Shown here in pieces: positions 38,713 through 49,548 of a stretch of 64,000 nt of DNA; position 1 is the stretch's first letter, and each line of letters opens with the position of its first letter. Source of the stretch: Streptomyces roseifaciens (GTDB taxonomy: Bacteria; Actinomycetota; Actinomycetes; Streptomycetales; Streptomycetaceae); NCBI RefSeq assembly GCF_001445655.1, contig NZ_LNBE01000005.1, positions 62,001-126,000 of the forward strand. The letters are read 5' to 3'. Made by a program: the position numbers and the translations under genes. The notes beneath the pieces were generated by a model. It was not told the DNA's origin. It did not search any database and saw nothing but the letters and a program-made list of their open reading frames with translations.

Positions 38713-40011
38713 TCACGGCATGGGCTGGGGCGGCCTGGGGCCCGAGTAGGCGCCCGTGGGGCGCATCCGGAGCGGACGCTCCGTGTACTCCTCCAGGGCG
38801 TGCGCGATCCAGCCGGCGGTACGGGCGACCGCGAACACCGTCTCCCCGGCCTCGGGCGGCATCTCCGCGGAGACCGACAGCACGGCGAGGGCGAGGTCCA
38901 CATTGGCGTGCAGGGCCACGTGCCGGGCCGTCGTGGCCTCGACCTCGCGCGCCGCCTCCAGGGCGTCCGCGGCCGCCGGTACGGATTCCAGCCGCGCGAA
39001 CAGGGCGGTGGCGCGGGGGTCGGGGCCCGGGTAGAGCCGGTGGCCGAGGCCCGGCACGCGGCGCCCGCCGCGCAGGTGGTCGGCCACGACCGCCCCCGCG
39101 CTGCCCCGCTGCAGCACCTCCGTCAGCATCCGGTGCGCCAGGCCGCTCGCCGCGCCGTGCAGCGGGCCCTCCATCACCCCGAGCCCGGCCGAGACCGCGG
39201 CGTAGGGGTGGGAGCGGGCGGAGGCGGCGACCCGTACGGCGAGCGTGGACGCGGCCAGGTCGTGGTCGATGAGCAGCACGAGTGCGGCCTCCAGGGCGCA
39301 CAGTGACGCCTCGTCGGGCGCCTGCGCGGTCAGCCGGGACCACAGCCTGCGGGGGAGCGGGGCGCCGCCGCCGTCCTCCCGGGGCAGCCGCCCGGCGGCC
39401 GGCAGCGCGTCGACCAGCGTCGGGATCAGTCCGCGCGCCGTGCCCAGCACCGCCTCGGGCGAGAGGTCGAAGCGCATCGGGTCGGCGGCGGCCGCCGCGA
39501 TCGCCGCCACCCGCAGGTGGTCGGTGGGGCCGCTGTGCGGGGGCATGGCGCTCACCGCGCGCAGCGCCGCGATCAGGCCGTCCTCCGGGGCGGTGAACCG
39601 CGTGCCGGGCCGCAGCCGGCCGGTCCACAGCCACTCCGCGACCTCCTCGTAGCCGTACCGCTCCGCGAGCGCGGTGGCGTCCACGCCGCGGTAGAAGTAC
39701 CGGTCGTCCTCGATGAGGGTGATGCCCGTACGGATCGCCGTCTCGCCGCCGAACGCCGTCTCGCGCCGTCCGCGCCGCACGAGCGCGTCGACCTCGCGCG
39801 CGTCGAAGGTGCTGCCGCGCCCGCCGGGGCCGCGGCGGCTGGTGAGCTGGCCGCGGCTGACGTACGCGTAGACCGTCTCGGGCTTCACGCCGAGCCGCTC
39901 GGCGACCTCGCGGGTGGTCAGCCGCTCGCCCGGCCCGCCGTCGCGCTCCGTGCCGTCCGCCGGCTGCCGACCCGCGCCGTCCTTCGTCCTGTGATCCGCC
40001 ATGGAGGACAC
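38713..40011 (-). CDS. Citrate synthase homologue with N-terminal helix-turn-helix
   Basis: A 432-residue protein. Residues about 30-75 are a MerR/excisionase-like HTH (LTTREVAERLGVKPETVYAY). The rest is a citrate-synthase fold: GVDATALAERYGYEEVAEWL, then GPLHGAASGLAHRM and GLGHRLYPGPDPRAT with the two active-site histidines, and HANVDLALAVL with the Asp. The end (YTERPLRMRPTGAYSGPRPP) differs from active synthases in the CoA-binding arginine region. GTG 40011 has AGAGGTGG 5 bases upstream; ATG 40002 and longer starts to 40122 are possible. It is divergent from a second citrate synthase and may be an enzyme, a regulator, or both. Confidence 0.85.
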   Translation of the reverse strand: MSSMADHRTKDGAGRQPADGTERDGGPGERLTTREVAERLGVKPETVYAYVSRGQLTSRRGPGGRGSTFDAREVDALVRRGRRETAFGGETAIRTGITLIEDDRYFYRGVDATALAERYGYEEVAEWLWTGRLRPGTRFTAPEDGLIAALRAVSAMPPHSGPTDHLRVAAIAAAAADPMRFDLSPEAVLGTARGLIPTLVDALPAAGRLPREDGGGAPLPRRLWSRLTAQAPDEASLCALEAALVLLIDHDLAASTLAVRVAASARSHPYAAVSAGLGVMEGPLHGAASGLAHRMLTEVLQRGSAGAVVADHLRGGRRVPGLGHRLYPGPDPRATALFARLESVPAAADALEAAREVEATTARHVALHANVDLALAVLSVSAEMPPEAGETVFAVARTAGWIAHALEEYTERPLRMRPTGAYSGPRPPQPMP

Positions 40012-40029
40012 GCTATCCACCTCTGCATA

Positions 40030-40097
40030 TTGATTTGAATCAACATTGACAACTATTGAGTCAAGCATGGACAGTCGGGTCAAGGTTTGATCGATCA
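40030..40097. promoter_or_regulatory. Palindromes between the two citrate synthase genes
   Basis: Three inverted repeats crowd the 110-bp divergent promoter: TTGATTTGAATCAA (40030-40043, perfect), TTGAC with GTCAA (40046-40050 and 40060-40064), and TGATCGATCA (40088-40097). The AT-rich sequence stands out against its surroundings. They may be operators for the HTH of the adjacent synthase homologue. Confidence 0.55.
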
Positions 40098-40121
40098 CTG
40101 AACACGGATCAGGGGGCAGCA

Positions 40122-41270
40122 ATGCCGATCACCGAAGTGCCGCGCGGACTCGCCGGCGTCGTCGTCACCGACACCTCCCTCGGCGACGTCCGCGGCCGGG
40201 AGGGCTTCTACCACTACCGCCAGTACTCGGCCGTCGAACTCGCGCAGACCCGGTCCTTCGAGGACGTCTGGCACCTGATGTTCCGCGGCTCCCTGCCGGA
40301 CGCGCAGCAGCGCGCCCGCTTCGCCGCCGAGACCGCGGCCCTGCGCCGGCTCCCGCAGGACGTGCGCGACGCCCTGCCGGGCATCGCCCGTGCCGGTGCC
40401 GCCTCCGGCCCGCTCGCCGGGCTGCGCACCGCGCTGTCCCTGCTCGGCGCCTCGTCCGGGCTCCGGCCGCTGTACGACACCGACGCCGCCGGGCGCGAGG
40501 CCGCCGCGCTCGCCGCCTGCGCCGCCGTCCCCACCCTGCTCACGGCCCTCCACCGGCTCGGCAGCGGCCTGGAGCCCGTAGAGCCGCGCGACGACCTCCC
40601 GCACGCCGCCAACTACCTGTACATGCTCACCGGAGCCGAGCCCGACGCCCGGCAGGCGCGGGCCGTCGAGCGGTACCTCGTCTCCACCATCGATCACGGC
40701 TTCAACGCCTCGACGTTCACCGCCCGCGTCATCGCCTCCACCGGCGCGGACCTCGCCGCCTGCCTGTGCGGCGCGATCGGCGCGCTCTCCGGTCCGCTGC
40801 ACGGCGGCGCCCCCAGCCGGGCGCTCGACACCCTCGACGCCATCGGCACCCCCGACCGCATCGACTCCTGGATCCGCGAACGCGTCCTCGCGGGCGAACG
40901 GATCATGGGCTTCGGGCACCCCGTCTACCGCACCGAGGACCCCCGCTCCCGGATGCTCCGCGAGATCGCCCGGGAGTTCGGCGGGGACCTTGTGGACTTC
41001 GCCGTCGAGGTCGAGGGCCGGGTGGAGGCGATTCTCGCCGAGCTCAAGCCCGGCCGGGAGCTTCACACCAACGTCGAGTTCTACGCGGGCGTCGTCATGG
41101 AGCTGTGCGGGCTGCCGCGCGAGATGTTCACCCCCACCTTCTGTGCGGCCCGCGTCGTCGGCTGGAGCGCCAATATCCTGGAGCAGGCGGACGACTCGAA
41201 GATCATCCGCCCGGCGGCCCGGTACGTGGGCCCGCCCCCGCCCCAGCCGGTCCCCGCCGTGCTCGACTGA
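40122..41270 (+). CDS. Citrate synthase (type 2 paralogue)
   Basis: A 382-residue citrate synthase family protein. Active-site histidines are H227 in SGPLHGGAPS and H266 in MGFGHPVYRTEDPRS. The third catalytic position is Glu (E319 in LHTNVEFYAGVVM) instead of the usual Asp of NVDFYSG. The C-terminus SKIIRPAARYVGPPPPQPVP carries the CoA/citrate-binding arginines. It condenses acetyl-CoA or propionyl-CoA with oxaloacetate; the exact substrate is open. ATG 40122 follows AGGGGGC. A CobW gene follows on the same strand after 17 bp. Confidence 0.9.
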   Translation: MPITEVPRGLAGVVVTDTSLGDVRGREGFYHYRQYSAVELAQTRSFEDVWHLMFRGSLPDAQQRARFAAETAALRRLPQDVRDALPGIARAGAASGPLAGLRTALSLLGASSGLRPLYDTDAAGREAAALAACAAVPTLLTALHRLGSGLEPVEPRDDLPHAANYLYMLTGAEPDARQARAVERYLVSTIDHGFNASTFTARVIASTGADLAACLCGAIGALSGPLHGGAPSRALDTLDAIGTPDRIDSWIRERVLAGERIMGFGHPVYRTEDPRSRMLREIAREFGGDLVDFAVEVEGRVEAILAELKPGRELHTNVEFYAGVVMELCGLPREMFTPTFCAARVVGWSANILEQADDSKIIRPAARYVGPPPPQPVPAVLD

Positions 41271-41287
41271 CGATGGAGGCGCCCCCC

Positions 41288-42373
41288 GTGGCCAAGCGAC
41301 AGATCCCGGTCATCGTGCTTGCCGGTTTCCTGGGATCGGGCAAGACCACGCTCCTCAACCACCTCCTGGGGAGGAGCGGGGGCACCCGCATCGGGGCGAT
41401 CGTCAACGACTTCGGCAGCATCGAGATCGACGCCATGAGCGTCGCCGGGCAGGTCGACTCGATGGTCTCGCTCGGCAACGGATGCCTGTGCTGCGCCGTG
41501 GACACCAGCGAGCTCGACGGCTTCCTCGACCGGCTCTCCCGCCCCGCGGCCCGCATCGACGTCATCGTCATCGAGGCCAGCGGCCTGGCCGAGCCGCAGG
41601 AAGTCATCCGGATGATCCTCGCCAGCGACAACAAGGACATCGTCTACGGAGGCCTCGTCGAGGTCGTCGACGCGGCGGAGTTCGCCGCCACCCGGGCCCG
41701 GCACCCGGAGCTCGACCGCCACGTGGCCATCGCCGACCTCGTCGTCCTCAACAAGGCGGACAGGGCCGGCGACGAGGCCCGCCGGGAGATCCTCGCCGTG
41801 CTGGAGGAGCTCGGCCCCGGCACGCCCGTCGTGCCTGCCTCGTACGGGCGCATCGACCCGGAGCTGCTCTTCGACCGCAAGCCGCGCGAGGACGACCCGT
41901 CGAAGACGCGCCAGCTGTCCTTCGAGGACCTGTGCGCCGACGACGAGCAGGACGGCCACGGCCATGACCACGAACACGGCGACGGCTGCCACGACGGCTG
42001 CGACCACGGCGGGCACCTGCACGCCGCCTACGAGAGCGTCGAGTTCGTCTCCGAAGAGCCCGTGGACCCGCGGCGGCTGATGGAGTTCCTCGACAGCCGG
42101 CCGGAGGGGCTCTACCGGATCAAGGGCTTCGTGTACTTCGGCATAGCCGGGCACAAGCACAAGTTCACCGTCCACGCCGTGGGCGACTTCCTGCGCTTCT
42201 ACCGCTCCTCCTGGGCGCGGGCCGAGGAACGGCTCACCCAGCTCGTGCTGATCGGCAGAGGGGTCGACACGGAGGCCCTGCGGGCCGGGCTGGACCGCTG
42301 CCGCGTGACCGCGGGAGAGCCGCCGGCGGAGGAGAACAGCATGTGGGGAGTCCTGCGCTACGCACAGGGCTGA
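41288..42373 (+). CDS. CobW/COG0523 family GTP-binding metallochaperone
   Basis: A 361-residue G3E-type GTPase. It shows Walker A GFLGSGKTT (13-21), the metal-binding CxCC motif C66-L-C68-C69, Walker B EASGLAEP and the NKAD base motif. A His/Cys/Asp-rich stretch (about 220-245; HGHDHEHGDGCHDGCDHG) should bind Zn, Co or Ni. The C-terminal CobW_C domain (YRIKGFVYFGIAGHKHKFTV) follows. GTG 41288 is preferred since GGAGG lies 8 bases upstream; ATG 41273 is in frame. It probably loads a metal into a target protein; no client is evident nearby. Confidence 0.9.
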   Translation: MAKRQIPVIVLAGFLGSGKTTLLNHLLGRSGGTRIGAIVNDFGSIEIDAMSVAGQVDSMVSLGNGCLCCAVDTSELDGFLDRLSRPAARIDVIVIEASGLAEPQEVIRMILASDNKDIVYGGLVEVVDAAEFAATRARHPELDRHVAIADLVVLNKADRAGDEARREILAVLEELGPGTPVVPASYGRIDPELLFDRKPREDDPSKTRQLSFEDLCADDEQDGHGHDHEHGDGCHDGCDHGGHLHAAYESVEFVSEEPVDPRRLMEFLDSRPEGLYRIKGFVYFGIAGHKHKFTVHAVGDFLRFYRSSWARAEERLTQLVLIGRGVDTEALRAGLDRCRVTAGEPPAEENSMWGVLRYAQG

Positions 42374-42374
42374 C

Positions 42375-42395
42375 GGGGGCGCACGCGGCGCCCCC
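42375..42395. terminator. Shared terminator of the CobW gene and parC
   Basis: GGGGGCGC (42375-42382) pairs with GCGCCCCC (42388-42395) around a 5-base loop in the 36-bp gap between two convergent genes. Confidence 0.7.
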
Positions 42396-42409
42396 GCCCT
42401 CCGTGCCGG

Positions 42410-44866
<2,457 letters not shown>

Positions 44867-45083
44867 CGCGGCTGCGGCTCCTTCGATCGATTGCCGAGGC
44901 AGGGTGCTGACGCGGACCATTGTGGACCGCGCCACTGACAACACCGGACACGACCCGTCCGTAAGGGGGCACCGCGCCGGGAACTTCGCCGGATGTCAGC
45001 GCGCTTGCATACAGTGACAGCACTGCTCATCACGCGAGTCATCGCGCACCGGCGCGAGATTTGAAGCGATCGAAGGGACGTAC

Positions 45084-46442
45084 ATGCCCATGGGTCACAC
45101 GGCCACGCAACAGGCCGGTACCGGCGGCCTCACAGCGACCGAGCACCGCCTGGCCAACGGCCTGCGGGTGGTGCTCTCCGAAGACCACCTGACCCCGGTC
45201 GCCGCCGTCTGCCTCTGGTACGACGTCGGCTCGCGCCATGAGGTCAAGGGCCGCACAGGTCTCGCCCACCTCTTCGAGCACCTTATGTTCCAGGGCTCGG
45301 CACAGGTCAAGGGGAACGGCCATTTCGAGCTGGTTCAGGGCGCCGGCGGCTCCCTCAACGGCACCACCAGCTTCGAGCGCACCAACTACTTCGAGACCAT
45401 GCCGGCGCACCAGCTGGAGCTGGCCCTGTGGCTCGAGGCCGACCGGATGGGCTCCCTGCTCACCGCCCTCGACGACGAGTCGATGGAGAACCAGCGCGAC
45501 GTCGTCAAGAACGAGCGCCGCCAGCGCTACGACAACGTCCCCTACGGCACCGCCTTCGAGCGGCTGACCGCCATGGTCTTCCCGGACGGCCACCCGTACC
45601 ACCACACCCCGATCGGCTCCATGGCCGACCTGGACGCGGCCTCCCTGGAGGACGCCCGCGCCTTCTTCCGCACCTACTACGCCCCGGGCAACGCCGTCCT
45701 GTCGGTCGTCGGCGACATCGACCCCGAGCAGACCCTCGCCTGGATCGAGAAGTACTTCGGCTCGATCCCCGCGCACGACGGCAAGCAGCCCCCGCGCGAC
45801 GGCGGACTGCCCGACGTCATCGGCGAGGAGCTGCGCCAGGTCGTCCGCGAGGAGGTCCCGGCCCGCGCCGTGATGGCCGCCTACCGCCTCCCGCAGGACG
45901 GCTCCCGCGAGGCCGACGCAGCCGACCTGGCCGTCACCGTCCTCGGCGGCGGCGAGTCCTCCCGCCTGCACAACCGCCTGGTCCGCCACGACCGCTCCGC
46001 CGTCGCCGCCGGCTTCGGCCTGCTGCGGCTCGCCGGCGCCCCCTCGCTGGGCTGGCTGGACGTCAAGGCGTCCGGCGGCGCCGAGGTGGCCGCCATCGAG
46101 GCCGCCGTCGACGAGGAGCTCGCCCGCTTCGCCGCCGAGGGCCCGACCCCCGCGGAGATGGAGCGCGCCCAGGCCCAGCTGGAGCGCGAGTGGCTGGACC
46201 GGCTCTCCACCGTCAGCGGCCGTGCCGACGAACTGTGCCGCTTCGCGGTGCTGTTCGGCGACCCCCAGCTCGCCCTGACCGCCGTGCAGCGCGTCCTGGA
46301 CATCACGCCGGAGGAGGTGCGGCAGGTCGCCCAGGCCCGCCTGCGCCCCGACAACCGCGCCGTGCTGGTGTACGAGCCCACCGAGCCGGCCGCCCCCGCC
46401 GCCGACGAGAACGCCGAAGCAGAAGAGGAGACGGCCAAGTGA
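45084..46442 (+). CDS. M16 family zinc metallopeptidase, catalytic subunit
   Basis: A 452-residue M16 peptidase (insulinase/mitochondrial processing peptidase fold). The inverted zinc motif HLFEH has H62, E65 and H66; a Glu about 75 residues later (E137 or E144 in ENQRDVVKNERR) is the third ligand. It lacks a signal peptide, so it is probably cytoplasmic. The next gene overlaps its stop and encodes the non-catalytic partner, the usual two-subunit arrangement. The C-terminal 20 residues are acidic. ATG 45084 follows AAGGGA. Confidence 0.92.
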   Translation: MPMGHTATQQAGTGGLTATEHRLANGLRVVLSEDHLTPVAAVCLWYDVGSRHEVKGRTGLAHLFEHLMFQGSAQVKGNGHFELVQGAGGSLNGTTSFERTNYFETMPAHQLELALWLEADRMGSLLTALDDESMENQRDVVKNERRQRYDNVPYGTAFERLTAMVFPDGHPYHHTPIGSMADLDAASLEDARAFFRTYYAPGNAVLSVVGDIDPEQTLAWIEKYFGSIPAHDGKQPPRDGGLPDVIGEELRQVVREEVPARAVMAAYRLPQDGSREADAADLAVTVLGGGESSRLHNRLVRHDRSAVAAGFGLLRLAGAPSLGWLDVKASGGAEVAAIEAAVDEELARFAAEGPTPAEMERAQAQLEREWLDRLSTVSGRADELCRFAVLFGDPQLALTAVQRVLDITPEEVRQVAQARLRPDNRAVLVYEPTEPAAPAADENAEAEEETAK

Positions 46443-47842
46443 GCGACGCCCTGGCCGCTGACACCCAGCCTTCCATGGACTTCCACCCCCAGCCCCAGCC
46501 AGGGCCGGCGGCCCCCTGGGCCTTCCCCGCCCCCGAGCGCGGCACGCTCCCCAACGGCCTGACGGTGCTGCGCTGCCACCGCCCGGGCCAGCAGGTCGTC
46601 GCCGTCGACATCAACGTGGTGGCCCCCCTGGCCGCGGAGCCGGAGGGCCTCGACGGCGTCGCCACCATCATGGCGCGCGCCCTGTCCGAGGGCACCGACA
46701 AGCACACCGCCGAGGAGTTCACCGCCGAGCTGGAGCGCTGCGGCGCCACCCTCGACGCCCACGCCGACCACCCCGGCGTGCGCGTGTCCCTGGAGGTCCC
46801 CGCCTCCCGGCTCGGCAAGGCCCTCGGCCTCGTGGCCGACGCGCTGCGCGCCCCCGCCTTCCCCGACCACGAGGTCGAGCGGCTGGTGGGCAACCGCCTG
46901 GACGAGATCCCGCACGAGCTGGCCAACCCCGCCCGCCGGGCCGCCATGGCGCTCTCCAAGGAGCTCTTCCCGGCCGACTCGCGGATGTCCCGCCCGCGCC
47001 AGGGCACCGAGGAGACCGTCGCCCGCATCGACGCCGCCTCCGTGCGGGCCTTCTACGAGGCCCACATGCGCCCCGCCACCACGACCGCCGTGGTCGTCGG
47101 CGACTTCACCGGGGTCGACCTCGACGCGGCCCTCGCGGACTCCCTCGGCGCCTGGACGGGTTCCCCGGCCGAGCCGTACCCGCTCAAGCCGGTCACCGCG
47201 GACGACACCGGCCGCGTCGTCATCGTGGACCGCCCCGGCGCGGTCCAGACGCAGCTCCTCATCGGCCGCATCGGTGCGGACCGGCACGGCCAGGTCTGGC
47301 CCGCCCAGAGCGTCGGCACGTACTGCCTGGGCGGCACCCTCACCTCCCGTCTGGACCGCGTCCTGCGCGAGGAGAAGGGCTACACCTACGGCGTGCGGGC
47401 CTTCGGCCAGGTGCTGCTGTCCACCCCGGAGGGCACCGGGGCGGCCATGCTCGCCATCAGCGGCTCGGTGGACACCGCCTCCACCGGCCCCGCGCTGGAG
47501 GACCTGTGGACCGTCCTGCGCACCCTCGCCGCCGGGGGCCTGACGGACGAGGAGCGCGACTCCGCCGTGCAGAACCTCGTCGGCGTCGCCCCGCTGAAGT
47601 ACGAGACGGCGGCGGCCGTCGCGGGCACCCTCGCCGACCAGGTCGAGCAGCACCTGCCGGACGACTTCCAGGGGCGCCTGTACGAGCGCCTCGCCGCGAC
47701 GGGCACGGTGGAGGCCACCGCCGCCGTGGTGAGCGCCTTCCCGGTCGACCGTCTGGTGACGGTGCTCGTCGGTGACGCCGCGCAGATCGAGGAGCCCGTC
47801 CGGGCCCTCGGCATCGGGGAAGTGACCGTGATCACGGGCTGA
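46439..47842 (+). CDS. M16 family peptidase, non-catalytic partner
   Basis: A 467-residue M16 homologue. The position of HxxEH is replaced (LDGVATIMARALSEGTDKHT), so it cannot bind zinc; the C-terminal half keeps the R/Y region GTLTSRLDRVLREEKGYTYG that completes the active site of the partner. The GTG at 46439 overlaps the upstream stop (GTGA), so both are translated together as a heterodimer. Confidence 0.9.
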   Translation: MSDALAADTQPSMDFHPQPQPGPAAPWAFPAPERGTLPNGLTVLRCHRPGQQVVAVDINVVAPLAAEPEGLDGVATIMARALSEGTDKHTAEEFTAELERCGATLDAHADHPGVRVSLEVPASRLGKALGLVADALRAPAFPDHEVERLVGNRLDEIPHELANPARRAAMALSKELFPADSRMSRPRQGTEETVARIDAASVRAFYEAHMRPATTTAVVVGDFTGVDLDAALADSLGAWTGSPAEPYPLKPVTADDTGRVVIVDRPGAVQTQLLIGRIGADRHGQVWPAQSVGTYCLGGTLTSRLDRVLREEKGYTYGVRAFGQVLLSTPEGTGAAMLAISGSVDTASTGPALEDLWTVLRTLAAGGLTDEERDSAVQNLVGVAPLKYETAAAVAGTLADQVEQHLPDDFQGRLYERLAATGTVEATAAVVSAFPVDRLVTVLVGDAAQIEEPVRALGIGEVTVITG

Positions 47843-47883
47843 GGCCCCCCGGCGGGCCGGCCGCACCGGTCGGCCCGTCAACC

Positions 47884-47920
47884 GGCAGGCACGCGCGCCC
47901 CTGAGGCGCGTGTGCCTGCC
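47884..47920 (+). terminator. Terminator of the M16 operon
   Basis: GGCAGGCACGCGCGCC (47884-47899) pairs with 47905-47920 around a 5-base loop with one G-T pair. It lies 41 bp past the second M16 stop. Confidence 0.8.
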
Positions 47921-48064
47921 AAATGTCCGATTTAGCGGAGTGGTTGCACGTCTGCGTTGTGGCGTGGGCCACAAAATGGGGCTTCTGTTTGCCGATCGAA
48001 AGTGGCGGCGTCTAGCGTCAAAGCGTCTGTCCGTCAGATGTGCGTCGCATCCGCGGCCCGGGCA

Positions 48065-48203
48065 GACATCGCCGAGTCCCCGTACGGCGCGAGCCAGGGG
48101 AGCCGGGGACCCAAGTGTCCCTGGGGTGAATCGGGCCCCTTTCCGGAGGGATCCGTAGGAGACCTTCCTGCTCCGAACCCGTCAGCTAACCCGGTAGGCG
48201 AGA
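48065..48203 (+). ncRNA. c-di-AMP riboswitch (ydaO/yuaA type)
   Basis: The leader of the M23 gene holds the conserved blocks of the ydaO motif: GCCGAGTCCCC near 48071, GAGCCGGGGACCCA near 48100-48113, GGGGTGAATCGG (48123-48134), then AGGAGACCTTCCTG, CTCCGAACCCGTCAGCTAAC and CCGGTAGGCG (to about 48200). This RNA binds cyclic di-AMP; in actinobacteria it usually controls cell-wall hydrolases such as Rpf and M23 or NlpC/P60 proteins, being off when the ligand is bound. The gene's ribosome site (AAAGGAG) lies 10 bases after it. Boundaries are approximate. Confidence 0.92.
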
Positions 48204-48224
48204 AGGAAGGAAAGGAGTGCCTTC

Positions 48225-49511
48225 GTGGCATCCAACGAGCCTGCTGCGTACGAGCCTGCTGGGTATGAGCCTGTCGGGTATGAGCCTGCCGCGTACGATC
48301 CGCCGCTGGTCCCGGCGTACGTGCCGCCGTACGAGCCGGAGCCCGAGCTTCGGCCGGAGCAGCGGTACGGGTCGGACAGCGCGTACGACCCCGAGTCGCC
48401 GTACGCCCCCGCTTCCCACCGTCCCTCCGTCTACAACGCCTTCGGCACGGGCCGAGGCCGCCACCGCGTCGTGAAGCAGCGCGGCGGCACGATGGCCCGC
48501 AGCGGCGCGGTGCTCGGCGTGGGCGTCATCGCGGCGGTCGGCGCGGGCGGCATGGCGCACGCCCAGGAGCGCCCGGCGGCGTCCATATCCATGCCCGACC
48601 TGGCCCAGCTGCCGGGAGTGGGCTCGTTCTTCGCGGGGAGCGCGGCGGGCTCGGTCGATTCCGCCGCCGCCGAATTCGCCGGTGAGGAAGGCGCGTCGGC
48701 CGCTGTGGAGATGGCGGAGAGCGCGGCGGCGGCGGGTGAGGTGCTCCGGGCGAGAATCCTGGAGCAGGCCGACCACCAGCAGGGCGTGGCCGAGGCCGAG
48801 GCGCAGGCGGCCCAGGTGAAGCAGGCCGCGGAGACGCAGAAGAAGGCGGCGGAGCGGAAGACGGCTGAGGCGGCTGAGGCGGCGGAGGCGGAGAAGGAGC
48901 GGGAGCGAGCTGCAGAACCGGAGGCGCCGCAGGCGCGGGCGGCGGCACCGGAGCAGCAGCAGACGTCGGAGCGACGGACGGCGAAGCAGCAGGCACCGAA
49001 GCAACACGTACAGAAGCAACACGTACAGAAGCAGCAGACGCCGAAGAAGCAGCGATCCGCCCGCCAGGCTCCGGCCCCTCAGGCTCCCGCCCCGGCGGCT
49101 CGCCACTCCACCTCCGGCGGGTTCAAGCTCCCCCTCGCCTCGTACACCCTGACGGCCGGCTTCGGTCAGGCAGGGAACATGTGGTCCGCGAACCACACGG
49201 GGGAGGACTTCGCGGCCCCGACCGGCACGCCGGTGAGGGCGGTCGGCGGCGGCAAGATCGTTCAGGCCGGCTGGGCGGGGGCGTACGGCTACCGCATCGT
49301 CCTGAGGCTCGACGACGGTACGGAGCTGTGGTTCTGCCACCTGTCGTCGATGGTCGTCACGTCGGGGAAGGTCGCGCCGGGCCAGGTCATAGGCCGTGTC
49401 GGTGCGACGGGCAACGTGACCGGCCCGCACCTGCACCTGGAGGTGCGGCCGGGCGGGGGCGCCCCGATCGACCCGCTGGGGTGGCTGAGGAGCAGGGGCC
49501 TGCAGCCGTAG
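48225..49511 (+). CDS. M23 (LytM-like) peptidoglycan peptidase
   Basis: A 428-residue cell-wall protein. The N-terminus has short YEPxGYEP repeats and an Arg-rich stretch before a membrane/signal segment (SGAVLGVGVIAAVGAGGMAH, about 92-111). A long Ala/Glu/Lys/Gln coiled-coil-like region (about 165-290, including AAQVKQAAETQKKAAERKTA) leads to a LytM domain at about 300-428. The zinc ligands are H324 and D328 (HTGED) and H404 in H402-L-H404 (PHLHLE). It cuts peptide crosslinks of peptidoglycan. Control by the c-di-AMP riboswitch ties its synthesis to cell-wall or osmotic state. Confidence 0.93.
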   Translation: MASNEPAAYEPAGYEPVGYEPAAYDPPLVPAYVPPYEPEPELRPEQRYGSDSAYDPESPYAPASHRPSVYNAFGTGRGRHRVVKQRGGTMARSGAVLGVGVIAAVGAGGMAHAQERPAASISMPDLAQLPGVGSFFAGSAAGSVDSAAAEFAGEEGASAAVEMAESAAAAGEVLRARILEQADHQQGVAEAEAQAAQVKQAAETQKKAAERKTAEAAEAAEAEKERERAAEPEAPQARAAAPEQQQTSERRTAKQQAPKQHVQKQHVQKQQTPKKQRSARQAPAPQAPAPAARHSTSGGFKLPLASYTLTAGFGQAGNMWSANHTGEDFAAPTGTPVRAVGGGKIVQAGWAGAYGYRIVLRLDDGTELWFCHLSSMVVTSGKVAPGQVIGRVGATGNVTGPHLHLEVRPGGGAPIDPLGWLRSRGLQP

Positions 49512-49548
49512 CGGAATACCTGCCCCCGCAGGGACGCTGCAGGAGTAC

